Positions 1 to 9,453 of a stretch of DNA of 64,000 bases are shown here, piece by piece. The notes beneath the pieces were generated by a model that did not search any database, was not told the origin of the DNA, and saw only the letters and a list, made by a program, of their open reading frames with translations. Position numbers and translations under genes: made by a program. Location: the NCBI GenBank assembly GCA_017510825.1, contig JAFWMA010000016.1, positions 1 to 64,000 of the forward strand, read 5' to 3'. The stretch is from Clostridia bacterium (GTDB taxonomy: Bacteria > Bacillota > Clostridia > TANB77 > CAG-508). Position 1 is the first letter of the stretch. Each line of letters starts with the position of its first letter.

Positions 1-141
1 AAAAATGCAGTATTTTCAAAGAAAAAACTACATTTTTTTATCCTATATCGGTCAAATACGGATACATATATTTTAACTTATTTTTTAAAAAAAGAAAAGA
101 CTATTGACAAAATATTTTTATATGCTTTGTCAACAATCTGA

Positions 142-174
142 AAAGATATGTATAAAAAATACATATCTTTTTTT
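142..174 (+). terminator. Intrinsic terminator of an upstream gene
   Basis: Twelve-base arms AAAGATATGTAT (142-153) and ATACATATCTTT (159-170) enclose a short A loop and run into a T tract. It must end a transcript that began before the window. The rest of the first 250 bases is A+T-rich; no clear coding signal or confident promoter is visible there apart from TATAAT-like stretches near 208. Confidence 0.7.
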
Positions 175-253
175 ATGTTATTTATATTTTTTCTTGCTTT
201 TTAAATACATATAATGTAAAATACATATAGTATAAAACGAGAGGATAAAAAGA

Positions 254-1870
254 ATGAATCAGATTAATAAATACATAAATAAAGGAGCCGAATTTGTTGA
301 AAACAATCATAAAATGATATTTATGCTTATACTAATATTGGCTGTTTTATTAAATTTGTATAAACTAGGTGAAATTCCTAATGAAATACATGTTGATGAA
401 GCAGGAATGACTTATGATGCTTATAGTATTGCTAATTACGGAGTAGATAGATTCGAAAAACATAATCCCGTATATTTTATAAACTTTGGTGGAGGGCAAA
501 ATGCTTTATATACTTATTTAACAGCCTTTCTTATAAAAATTTTTGGCCATTATAATTCAATTATAATAAGAATTCCAGCATTGATAATTAGCATTATAGA
601 AGTAATTGTTGCATATTTGTTGGTTAAAGAATTTAAAAGTAAAAAACAAGCTTTGTTATTTATGTTTCTTGTAACAATTGCTCCTTGGCATATTATGAAA
701 TCTAGGTGGGGACTGGAATCTTTTCTTTTTTCTCCGTTTTTTTTGTTTTCTATTTATGGGTTAGTTAAGGCAACAAAAGCACATAGATTTCGTTCTTTGA
801 AATTTGGAATTGCAGGATTGCTATTTGGAATAACTTTGTATACATATGCGATTTCTTATATAGTAGTTCCGCTGTTTTTGATATTAACATCTATTTATTT
901 GATATATTTAAAAAAAATACACATAAAAGATGTTATTGTATTTGGCATTCCTTTACTTATTACAGCAATTCCATTAATTCTTGTTCAATGTGTACAAAAA
1001 GGTTGGATCCCAGAAATAGATTCATTTATTACTATACCTAAGCTTTTGGTATATAGAACATCGGAAATTAAGTTAGATATAAATAACATATTTACTATTC
1101 AATTTGGATTGTTTTGTGATTATTTGGGATATAATTCGATAAAAGGATATGGCGTTTTATATTATTTTGGAACATTTGCTATGATAATTGGTGTTATTAT
1201 TACAATTGTTAACGGAATAAAAGAAATAGTTTTGTGTATAAAGAAAAAGGATAAGAAGAAATATTGGAAATACAGAAAAGAAAAGAGTATTAACGTCGAT
1301 TTATTAATGAGTATAGCTTTTTTCTCTAATTTAATAATTGGATTTTTAATGCGTATTAATTTAAATGTTTTGAATGGTATTTTAATTTCAGCTACATTTT
1401 TTGAATTAGTAACATTAAGAGAACTATATAAAAAACAAAAACTAGTGGTTGGTATACTAATTATTGTTTATATTGTTTCATTTATTATGTTTGTAAAAAC
1501 TTATTTTACTGATTTTCAAAATCATTATTATAGTTTTCATGATAATGGTGCAATAAATCTAATTAGATATTTAAATGTTAGATTTGCTGATAAAGAAATA
1601 TTTATGGACGGGCAACATAATACATATATATATAGTTTATATGTAAATCCTATTAGTCCTCATGAATTTAATGAATATAAAGAAACAAATGATTCTGAGG
1701 TTGTTGGTTATAAAAATTTTCATTCTTATTGGAATGACGTTTTAAAAGAAGGTTCGGTTTATATAACCCTGGATGAAGGTAAAGCTAAATATATAATGGA
1801 AAATTCTGATTACTTAGTTGAGATTTATGATGGCTACTATATAATGTATGATGGGAAGGAATTAAAATAA
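254..1870 (+). CDS. GT39/PMT-like polytopic membrane glycosyltransferase
   Basis: This 538-residue membrane protein begins with a short cytosolic segment and a first membrane helix (about 21-36). The sequence HVDEAG follows; D48-E49 fits the acidic pair in the first outside loop of GT-C enzymes (PMT/ArnT family), which transfer a sugar from a polyprenyl-phosphate carrier. About ten further hydrophobic segments follow, then a soluble C-terminal tail (about 440-538). The start has GAGAGGA upstream. The stop is two bases before the FAD-enzyme start, so the two are co-transcribed and probably act on the same glycan. The acceptor cannot be told. The family call is by topology and the DE motif; the exact subfamily is uncertain. 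Confidence 0.7.
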   Translation: MNQINKYINKGAEFVENNHKMIFMLILILAVLLNLYKLGEIPNEIHVDEAGMTYDAYSIANYGVDRFEKHNPVYFINFGGGQNALYTYLTAFLIKIFGHYNSIIIRIPALIISIIEVIVAYLLVKEFKSKKQALLFMFLVTIAPWHIMKSRWGLESFLFSPFFLFSIYGLVKATKAHRFRSLKFGIAGLLFGITLYTYAISYIVVPLFLILTSIYLIYLKKIHIKDVIVFGIPLLITAIPLILVQCVQKGWIPEIDSFITIPKLLVYRTSEIKLDINNIFTIQFGLFCDYLGYNSIKGYGVLYYFGTFAMIIGVIITIVNGIKEIVLCIKKKDKKKYWKYRKEKSINVDLLMSIAFFSNLIIGFLMRINLNVLNGILISATFFELVTLRELYKKQKLVVGILIIVYIVSFIMFVKTYFTDFQNHYYSFHDNGAINLIRYLNVRFADKEIFMDGQHNTYIYSLYVNPISPHEFNEYKETNDSEVVGYKNFHSYWNDVLKEGSVYITLDEGKAKYIMENSDYLVEIYDGYYIMYDGKELK

Positions 1871-1872
1871 AA

Positions 1873-3168
1873 ATGAAAGTTGCAATTATTGGCGCAGGAT
1901 ATACAGGTTTATCAATTGGTAAAGAACTAATTAAAAAAAAATATGATGTGACTATTTTTGAAAAAAGCAAGAATGTTGGAGGGATGTGTGATACAGTCCT
2001 AATATGTGGTACACATTTAGAAAAATATTACAGACATATATTCAAAAGCGATGTTGATGCAGTTGATTTAATAAAAGAGTTAGGATTGGAAGAAGATTTA
2101 ATTTGGCCTGGGACTAAAATGGGATATTTGTCAAATAATAAAATCTATGAATTTGGAACTCCTATATCTTTATTGAAATTTAAACCTATTTCATTTTTAG
2201 ATAAAATTAGATTTGGTTTAAATGTAATTCGTATTAAATTAATAAATGATTATAAAAAGATTGAGAAATATACTGCAGAAGAATGGCTTAAACCACGCAT
2301 AGGAGAAAGAGCTTATTCAAAAATATGGGAACCATTGCTTATTTCTAAGTTTGGAGAGCAAAAATCGGAAGTCAGTATGGCGTGGCTTTGGGGAAAAATC
2401 AAGTTAAGAAGTACATCTAGTACAAAAGAAGGAGAACAACTTGGATATATTAAAGGAAGTTATCAAGTTTTAACTGATGCTTTTTACAATTATTTAATTG
2501 ATAAAGGCGTAAGATTCGAACTAAATACAGAAGTTAAAAAAGTTGAAAAAAAAGATGATGAATTTATTGTTGATTTAAATAATAAAAAGAGTGAAAAATT
2601 TGATTATGTTGTTTCTACTTTAGATTATGAAACGTCTGTTAAAGTTTTAGGCGATTTATTATGTGATGCTGAAAAGAAGAGAATGAGTTCGGTCAAATAT
2701 ACTTCAGCTAGAACTATGTTAATTGTAGCAAATAAAAGTTTTAGTAGATTTTATTGGACTAATATAGGTGACAATGATATTCCTTTTGGGGGAATAATTG
2801 AACATACTAATATGATAAAAAAAGATAATTATCAAGGTAAAACAATTATATATATTTCTAATTATATGACAGAGAAAAATCCATTATATGATGTTACTAA
2901 GGAAGATATGTTAAAAGAATATATGAAACATTTAAGTAAAATAAATCCGGAATTTACCAATGATAATATTATTGAATATCATGTATATGATCAAAACTAT
3001 GCTCAACCTATAATAACATGTAATTATTCAAAAATAATACAAAAAACAAAATTGAAAACTAAAAATTTATACTTATGTACGATGCCACAAATATATCCAG
3101 AAGATAGAGGTATGAATTATGCAATAAAAATGGGAAAAAAAGTTGCAAATGAAATTATAAAGTCATAA
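1873..3168 (+). CDS. FAD-dependent oxidoreductase (amine oxidase/UGM-like flavoprotein)
   Basis: The N terminus is a Rossmann FAD site: GAGYTG at residues 7-12 after a hydrophobic strand, and E30 at the end of the second strand to bind the ribose. NVGGM follows, as in the protoporphyrinogen oxidase/UDP-galactopyranose mutase/NAD(P)-binding flavoprotein superfamily. The C-terminal motif PEDRGMNYAIKMG resembles the second FAD-contact segment of these proteins. Length (431) fits the group. It starts two bases after the membrane glycosyltransferase stop, which suggests a role in making or modifying a lipid-linked sugar; this is inference from position. The substrate is unknown. Confidence 0.7.
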   Translation: MKVAIIGAGYTGLSIGKELIKKKYDVTIFEKSKNVGGMCDTVLICGTHLEKYYRHIFKSDVDAVDLIKELGLEEDLIWPGTKMGYLSNNKIYEFGTPISLLKFKPISFLDKIRFGLNVIRIKLINDYKKIEKYTAEEWLKPRIGERAYSKIWEPLLISKFGEQKSEVSMAWLWGKIKLRSTSSTKEGEQLGYIKGSYQVLTDAFYNYLIDKGVRFELNTEVKKVEKKDDEFIVDLNNKKSEKFDYVVSTLDYETSVKVLGDLLCDAEKKRMSSVKYTSARTMLIVANKSFSRFYWTNIGDNDIPFGGIIEHTNMIKKDNYQGKTIIYISNYMTEKNPLYDVTKEDMLKEYMKHLSKINPEFTNDNIIEYHVYDQNYAQPIITCNYSKIIQKTKLKTKNLYLCTMPQIYPEDRGMNYAIKMGKKVANEIIKS

Positions 3169-3212
3169 TACCTGTATAGGTTTAAGTATAATATTATTTT
3201 ATAGGAGATTTT

Positions 3213-4781
3213 ATGGAAAGAATATATGATGCTACAGGGAAAGAAAAAATAGAAACTTTAGCAATATCCAATGGTGAAAGAGCTTATTATAAATTGATGA
3301 ATCCAATCAGTTTGCAGGATTTTGCATTAGTGGGAATAACTAATCAGTTTCCTTATGAAAATAGGATTATGCCTGAAACAACATATTGGACATTAAATGG
3401 AGTAGCAAATTCAAAGATGAATGATGAATTTGAAAATCTTGATATAGTAATTATTGAACCATTATTAAATCAAATTGGAAATAATGGTTTAGTGCAACTT
3501 AGAGAATGGGGAACTTTTTTTGAACAAGAAATTAAATTGTCAGGAGATTCAACTATACTAATGCCATTTGAAAAATATAAAATGATAAAAGATAATCCGG
3601 AATTCTTGAAACGAATAGAAGGATTGAATTTAGCTTTGTACGTTGGCGATAAAGAGCAAGCTGCTAAAATGGTGCTAACTAACAATGACTTTATATGGTT
3701 TAATATGGGGAAATATGGATTTGACATAGAAGAAAAAGACTATGATTTAGAAGAATTAGCTAAAAAATTTAGAGAATCTGAAAGATTGATAATAGAGATG
3801 CTGTCTGTGTTTAATTCAAATATAAAATATAGAAGTGAAGAACAATCAGATGTTGAAGAGAAAAGTGAAAATGATTCAAATGATGATAACTCGGTAATCA
3901 TTTCTGGTGTTACAACTCAAAAAGAAGGAGATATTGAGCTGGATGAAAAAAGTTATGCATCAATTAATATTGGAAAAAAGAGAAAAAATCAAGAAGATGC
4001 AGTTTTACTGGTTAAAGATGAAATGCAACCTGATTTTAGAATGTTAGCAGTAGCAGATGGTATGGGAGGAGAAGAGTATGGAGAAATTGCTAGTGATTTG
4101 GTAGTTTCTAAATTGAGGGAATGGTTTAGAAATTTAAGTAGTGAACAAAGAAACTCATACTATAATAGTGTTTCATCATTACAAACTTCGTTGGAGAAAG
4201 AAATATCTAAGTTATCTTTAGAAGTATTCAATAGTGTTAATGGTTTAGGAGGAACTACATTAGTTTGTGCAGTTGTAGGAAAAAATGATACTTTAGTAGT
4301 TAATGTAGGAGATTCTAGAGCTTATATAGGTAAAAATGGTGAATTAAAACAAGTTACTATCGAAGATTCTGTTGTTCAAGAAGATTGGAAAAAAGGTGAT
4401 TTTACCGATGAAAATGGAGAGACAATAAGTAAGGATTATTTGAGATTTCACAGAGAATCGAATATTATAACACAGTGCTTAGGAGAGAGAAAAATTAAGA
4501 ATATCCATTCAGCATTAATTAATAATAGTGATTATGATATGTTACTATTGTTTAGTGATGGAGTTACTGATTGTTTATCAGATGAAAGAATAGCAGTAAT
4601 TTGTAGAAATTCTGATAAGAAAGAAATTTCCAAAAGGCTAGTTAGGCATGCATCTATACATGATTCAGTTGCTCCGCAAGAATTGTATGACATACTACCA
4701 AATATTAATGGATTCATATTTGGTGGCAAAGATAATTCTACAGCTGCAGTTTATTTGAACGAAAAGGATGAAGAAAGATAA
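3213..4781 (+). CDS. PP2C-family Ser/Thr protein phosphatase with unknown N-terminal domain
   Basis: Residues about 245-520 form a PP2C/PPM phosphatase: NQEDA with D262, ADGMGG with D282, GGTTLVCAVV, VGDSRAYI, FSDGVTD with D449 and GKDNST with D507. These are the usual metal-binding aspartates, so the enzyme should be active. The first 230 residues are not a family I recognise; they are not membrane-spanning, and an acidic Ser/Asp-rich linker (about 210-240) joins them to the phosphatase. Typical bacterial PP2C proteins (PrpC/Stp) are about 250 residues, so this one is double length. No partner Hanks kinase lies in the window. The RBS is AGGAG. Confidence 0.85.
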   Translation: MERIYDATGKEKIETLAISNGERAYYKLMNPISLQDFALVGITNQFPYENRIMPETTYWTLNGVANSKMNDEFENLDIVIIEPLLNQIGNNGLVQLREWGTFFEQEIKLSGDSTILMPFEKYKMIKDNPEFLKRIEGLNLALYVGDKEQAAKMVLTNNDFIWFNMGKYGFDIEEKDYDLEELAKKFRESERLIIEMLSVFNSNIKYRSEEQSDVEEKSENDSNDDNSVIISGVTTQKEGDIELDEKSYASINIGKKRKNQEDAVLLVKDEMQPDFRMLAVADGMGGEEYGEIASDLVVSKLREWFRNLSSEQRNSYYNSVSSLQTSLEKEISKLSLEVFNSVNGLGGTTLVCAVVGKNDTLVVNVGDSRAYIGKNGELKQVTIEDSVVQEDWKKGDFTDENGETISKDYLRFHRESNIITQCLGERKIKNIHSALINNSDYDMLLLFSDGVTDCLSDERIAVICRNSDKKEISKRLVRHASIHDSVAPQELYDILPNINGFIFGGKDNSTAAVYLNEKDEER

Positions 4782-4789
4782 TTAATATA

Positions 4790-4818
4790 TTGTTTGATTT
4801 AAAAAATTATGATATAAT
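4790..4818 (+). promoter_or_regulatory. Probable sigma-A promoter of ftsY
   Basis: TTGTTT (4790-4795), a 17-base spacer and TATAAT (4813-4818) lie just after the phosphatase stop and about 75 bases before the ftsY start. Confidence 0.5.
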
Positions 4819-4893
4819 TGTTGTGAAAAAATTGTTTGAATAACAGTTTATTTACTTTTTCAAAATTATAGTGATTAGGAAGGATAAATTAGA

Positions 4894-5775
4894 ATGGGAT
4901 TTTTTGATAAATTGAAAAAAGGACTTGAAAAGTCCAAAATATCATTTGGATTTAAGAAAGTAGATGAAGAGTTATTAGAAGATTTAGAAGAAGATTTAAT
5001 AATGGCGGATGTTGGTGTAGAAGCAGCAGAAGAGATTATTAGTAATTTAAGGGAAACTATAAAAAGAGATAAGATAGTTGAATCTGAGGATGTAAAAATT
5101 GAATTAAAAAATGAATTAATGAATATATTTTATGGAATGGATGCAAGACTTGAAATAAGTAATACTCCTGCTGTTATTTTGATGGTAGGAGTTAATGGCG
5201 CTGGTAAAACTACATCAATTGGAAAAATTGCTAGCAAACTTAGAAGTGAAGGAAAAAAGGTTTTAATTGCAGCAGGTGATACTTTTAGAGCAGCAGCAGT
5301 TGAACAACTCGAAGAGTGGGCATCTAGATCAGGATGTGATATTGTTAAAGGAAAAGAACAAGCAGATCCTTCTTCTGTTATTTTTGATGCTTGCACAAAG
5401 GCAAAAAAAGAAAATTATGATGTCCTTATTTGTGATACTGCAGGTAGATTACAGAACAAATCATATTTGATGGATGAATTACAAAAAATGAAGAGGGTGA
5501 TTGATAGAGAATTACCTGAATCATCAAAAGAAATGATTCTTGTTTTAGATGGTTCTACAGGACAAAATGCAATTTCACAAGTTGAGTCTTTCAAAGAATA
5601 TACAGGGATAACAGGATTAATCGTAACAAAACTTGATGGAACTGCAAAAGGTGGAGTTGTAATAAGGCTTGTTAAAGAATATCAAATACCAATAAAATTT
5701 ATTGGGGTTGGAGAACGAATTGATGATATGGAGATGTTTGATTCACAAGATTTTATTAATGCAATAATATCATAG
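4894..5775 (+). CDS. ftsY: Signal recognition particle receptor FtsY
   Basis: This 293-residue SRP GTPase docks ribosome-nascent chain complexes at the membrane. The NG domain is complete: an N-terminal helical bundle (about 1-85), the P loop GVNGAGKTT, DTFRAAA, DTAGR, TKLDGTAKGG and GVGERIDDM. The long acidic A domain of proteobacterial FtsY is absent, as is normal for Firmicutes. Among the SRP GTPases, the size and lack of an M domain mark it as FtsY, not Ffh. It has its own promoter and is followed 40 bases later by the UPF0182 gene. Confidence 0.96.
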   Translation: MGFFDKLKKGLEKSKISFGFKKVDEELLEDLEEDLIMADVGVEAAEEIISNLRETIKRDKIVESEDVKIELKNELMNIFYGMDARLEISNTPAVILMVGVNGAGKTTSIGKIASKLRSEGKKVLIAAGDTFRAAAVEQLEEWASRSGCDIVKGKEQADPSSVIFDACTKAKKENYDVLICDTAGRLQNKSYLMDELQKMKRVIDRELPESSKEMILVLDGSTGQNAISQVESFKEYTGITGLIVTKLDGTAKGGVVIRLVKEYQIPIKFIGVGERIDDMEMFDSQDFINAIIS

Positions 5776-5815
5776 TTTTTATATGATGTATCTTAGAAAG
5801 GAAATATAAATAATA

Positions 5816-8722
5816 ATGAAGGAAGATAATAATAAAGTATCTGAAAAAAGTAAGAAGAATAATAATGTTAAAAATAGTAAAATAACTGCAAAAAAGAAGA
5901 CCAAAAAGGAAATTGAGCATGAGATAAAAACAAAAAAATCTCAAAAAAACAGAAGAATCATAGTTAGTATTATCGTAGTTATTACGTTTATTATTTCTTA
6001 TGTAATAGTAAGAGGTAATTATTTAGAAATGCAAGAAATTGGTGAAAAATATTTATCTGTTTTTTGGCAGAATTCTTTGTATACAGTATTAGTTTTTCTT
6101 ATTAATTTTGTATTTATTTTTCTATCATTTTATTTAACAAATAGAAAAATAAGTAAATCATTACAGGTGTTTTTTGATGATGAAAAAAAATTAATGCCTA
6201 AATTTCCTAATAAATCAATCTCTTTTGTTATTGCTTTACTTGGAAGTGCTGTAATAACAAGTATATTGATGAATTATTTACTATTGGGATTTAGTGGTTC
6301 ACAATTTGGAATTCATGATCCAATTTTTAATGTAGATGTTGGATTCTTAGTATTCCAAAAACCATTAATTCAAATATTAATTATCTATTTCTTAGTTGTA
6401 GTAGTTGCAACTATTGCTTATGCACTTTTATATTCTATAATTGCGTTAAATGTAAGTTTTGATGGGGTTTCTAGAGAGTCCATAACTAAGGTTAAATTAG
6501 TTGAAAAACTAGGATTTAGAGTTAAAATAATTGCATTATTGGTTGGAATATTTATAATGATTTTTATGGTTTCTAATATTGGAAACGAAAAGTTTATGGG
6601 TATTGAATTAAATGACGGAACATCTTATTCGTTATATGGTGCTGGAAAATCTGATGCAGTAGTAAAAATAGGAGGATATTCGTTATTAGCAATACTTGCA
6701 ATGGTTTCAATCTTAAATGCCTATAAAAATATTAAAAAAGGTAATGTTAGAGGTGTAGTTGGAGATGCTCTTGTTGTTCCAATTTATTTAATAATACTTG
6801 CAGTAATATTAGCAGGATATCAAATGATTTTTATTGGCAATGAAACATTGGCATCTAATAGTAGCTATATTGAAAATAACATATATTTTACTAAGCAAGC
6901 TTTTGGAATAAATGCTCAGAACGAGGCTGTTATGTATAGTGGGACAATAACTGAGGATGAAATTAATGATAATATAAATTTATTAAATAATATAGATATT
7001 GCTACAAAACAAAACGTAATTCAAAATTTTCAAACTTCAACTTCAACGAAAGGATATTACTCTTATAGGAATACCCAAATAAGTCAATATAATGTTGACG
7101 GGAAAGAAACATTAGTGTATATTACTCCTAGAGAGATATCTAATAATAATACTACTTATTATAGCAAAACATACCAGTATACACATGGTTATGGTTCTGT
7201 AGTAACGCTTGCTGGTGCAACAGATGAAAATGGATATTTAGAAAATTTGCAGAGTGATTTAGGTGATTTAACTGGTGCTCCTATTAAGATTACTCAACCT
7301 AGAGTTTATTATGGACTTGAAACAAATAGTAATGCAGTTGTTAATAGTAAACAAGATGAAGTTGATTATATAAATGAAAAAACTAATCAAGAAGTTTATA
7401 AAAATTACGAAGGGAAAGCTGGTCTTAAATTAGGATTTTTAGACAGATTTATTCTTGGAATAAAAGAAGGAGATATTCAATTAGCATTTTCAGGTTCTTT
7501 AACTGAGGATAGTAGAATTCTTACAAAGAGAAATGTTATTGATAGAGCTAAAACTGTTTTACCATATATTCAATATGATGAATCACCATATATGGTGATT
7601 GATGATTCTGGTAATCAGTTTTGGGTAATAGATGGATATACAACTTCAAATAATTATCCATTTGCTCAAAAGATCAATTTAACTGATTTAGAAGAAATAA
7701 ACTATATTAGGAATTCAATTAAAGTAATTGTTAATGCTTACGATGGCTCGATGAAATTTTATATTACAGATAGAAATGATCCTATAGCTATGGCTTATAA
7801 CAATATATATCCAGATTTATTTGAAAAGCCTGAATCTATAGTACCAGAGGATATTAGTAAACACTTTGTATATCCAGCAACCCTTTATAATATTCAGTCA
7901 AAAATGATTGAAGAGTATCATGATATAAAACCAGAAGTATTTTATAGAGGAAATGATATTTGGGAAATTGCTCAAATTGGTGCAAACAAAACAGATAAAA
8001 TAAGTCCTTATTATACAATGGTTAAAGACTCAAATAATATGGAAACACTTGGATTGGTAATTCCATATACTCCTTATGGAAAGCAAAACTTATCTGCATA
8101 TCTTGTAGGGACAGTTGAAGATGGCAGACCAATGTTAAAGATAAAGACTTTTTCTTCAGAAGATAATGTGTTAGGACCAATACAAATTCAAACTCAAATA
8201 GATCAAGATGAAAGTATAGCAACTGAGATAGCAAATTTGAATACTACGGGAACAAAGACTACAAAGAAATTAATCGCAGTACCTGTTAATGATACAATCA
8301 TTTATGTAGAAACAATATATCAGCAATTAGTTAATGAAACACAACAAAAACCAACTCTAAAAAAGGTAGTAGTTGCATCTGGTAACAAAATTGCTATTGG
8401 AAACAACTTGCGTGATGCATTAGATAATTTATTATCTCAATATGCTGTAGATATTGATGTAATAAATACAGAAGATATGAAAGACCTTGTTAAAGCTGTG
8501 GTAAAAGCAAAAGATAATTTGAAAAATTCTAGTCAAAGTGGAGATTGGAAGTTGTTTGGTGAGGATATGCAATCTCTTACAGGTTTAATAGATCAACTTC
8601 AAAGAATAGTTGAAGAACAAGAAAAAAGAGAAAAAGAGAGTAAAGAATTAAATGAAAGCAATGAGTTAGGAGAAAAAGCAATAGTTGTACTAAATAACAC
8701 TTTGGAAAATGAAATAGAATAA
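5816..8722 (+). CDS. UPF0182 family large membrane protein
   Basis: The 968-residue protein has a lysine-rich cytosolic start (1-45) and about seven membrane helices in the first 350 residues (about 47-65, 80-100, 135-155, 185-210, 235-255, 285-300 and 320-340). A long extracytoplasmic region with motifs typical of UPF0182/COG1615 follows (YYGLETN, RNVIDRAKTVLPYI, YPDLFEKPE). The C terminus has an acidic coiled coil (about 910-950). The biochemical role of this conserved family is unknown. The start has AAAGGA upstream. It is probably co-transcribed with ftsY and is followed by a hairpin (8737-8772) with AATAATCTATAATA-type arms but no T tract. Confidence 0.85.
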   Translation: MKEDNNKVSEKSKKNNNVKNSKITAKKKTKKEIEHEIKTKKSQKNRRIIVSIIVVITFIISYVIVRGNYLEMQEIGEKYLSVFWQNSLYTVLVFLINFVFIFLSFYLTNRKISKSLQVFFDDEKKLMPKFPNKSISFVIALLGSAVITSILMNYLLLGFSGSQFGIHDPIFNVDVGFLVFQKPLIQILIIYFLVVVVATIAYALLYSIIALNVSFDGVSRESITKVKLVEKLGFRVKIIALLVGIFIMIFMVSNIGNEKFMGIELNDGTSYSLYGAGKSDAVVKIGGYSLLAILAMVSILNAYKNIKKGNVRGVVGDALVVPIYLIILAVILAGYQMIFIGNETLASNSSYIENNIYFTKQAFGINAQNEAVMYSGTITEDEINDNINLLNNIDIATKQNVIQNFQTSTSTKGYYSYRNTQISQYNVDGKETLVYITPREISNNNTTYYSKTYQYTHGYGSVVTLAGATDENGYLENLQSDLGDLTGAPIKITQPRVYYGLETNSNAVVNSKQDEVDYINEKTNQEVYKNYEGKAGLKLGFLDRFILGIKEGDIQLAFSGSLTEDSRILTKRNVIDRAKTVLPYIQYDESPYMVIDDSGNQFWVIDGYTTSNNYPFAQKINLTDLEEINYIRNSIKVIVNAYDGSMKFYITDRNDPIAMAYNNIYPDLFEKPESIVPEDISKHFVYPATLYNIQSKMIEEYHDIKPEVFYRGNDIWEIAQIGANKTDKISPYYTMVKDSNNMETLGLVIPYTPYGKQNLSAYLVGTVEDGRPMLKIKTFSSEDNVLGPIQIQTQIDQDESIATEIANLNTTGTKTTKKLIAVPVNDTIIYVETIYQQLVNETQQKPTLKKVVVASGNKIAIGNNLRDALDNLLSQYAVDIDVINTEDMKDLVKAVVKAKDNLKNSSQSGDWKLFGEDMQSLTGLIDQLQRIVEEQEKREKESKELNESNELGEKAIVVLNNTLENEIE

Positions 8723-8799
8723 ACTATGTTTGATAATAATCTATAATAGGTAATTATGCTTATTATAGATTATTATATAATAAAAAGAAAGGATTTTTT

Positions 8800-9396
8800 A
8801 TGAATACTCCGAATAAATTAACAGTGCTTAGGATGATATTAGTACCTATCATGTTGGTAGCATCATTAATCAATATACCAGGAGAAATATTGAATATTCC
8901 AATTAGTTGGTGGATAATGGACTTATTATTTGTAATAGGAGCAATTACGGATAAAATAGATGGAACACTAGCTAGAAAAAGGAATCAAGTAACTAATTTT
9001 GGAAAATTTTTAGATCCAATAGCTGACAAGATTATAGTTATATCTGCATTAATAATTTTGGTTGGACAATTAAAAATACCAACATGGATTCCTGTGATTG
9101 TGATTATAAGGGAATTTGCTGTTTCAGGGTATAGATTAATTGCAGTTGAATCAAATGGTGAAGTAATTGCAGCAAATAAATGGGGAAAAATAAAAACTGT
9201 AACGCAAATGCTTGCAATAACAATTGCTTTTTTGGATAAAAATCCATTTGGAACAATTTTTATGGGAGATTTAGATACAATTCCTTTTATTATTAATTTA
9301 GTAAATACTTTATTGATGACAATTTCAGTAATTGCTACTATTTTTTCAGGATATGAATACTTAAAAGATGGGAAAGATTTATTAAAAGATATGTAG
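8800..9396 (+). CDS. pgsA: CDP-diacylglycerol-glycerol-3-phosphate 3-phosphatidyltransferase
   Basis: This enzyme makes phosphatidylglycerophosphate, the first committed step to phosphatidylglycerol and cardiolipin, in the membrane. The CDP-alcohol phosphotransferase signature is intact: DKIDGTLAR followed by GKFLDPIADK, giving the D-x2-DG-x2-AR-x8-G-x3-D-x3-D pattern with all catalytic aspartates. The 198 residues with about six hydrophobic segments are normal for PgsA. The opening NTPNKLTVLRM is also characteristic. The RBS is AAAGGA. ligA follows 57 bases downstream in the same orientation. Confidence 0.95.
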   Translation: MNTPNKLTVLRMILVPIMLVASLINIPGEILNIPISWWIMDLLFVIGAITDKIDGTLARKRNQVTNFGKFLDPIADKIIVISALIILVGQLKIPTWIPVIVIIREFAVSGYRLIAVESNGEVIAANKWGKIKTVTQMLAITIAFLDKNPFGTIFMGDLDTIPFIINLVNTLLMTISVIATIFSGYEYLKDGKDLLKDM

Positions 9397-9453
9397 TTAA
9401 TAGTAGTAGATAGAATGTACTATTATTTAAGAAAAATAATAAAGGAGCTTTAG

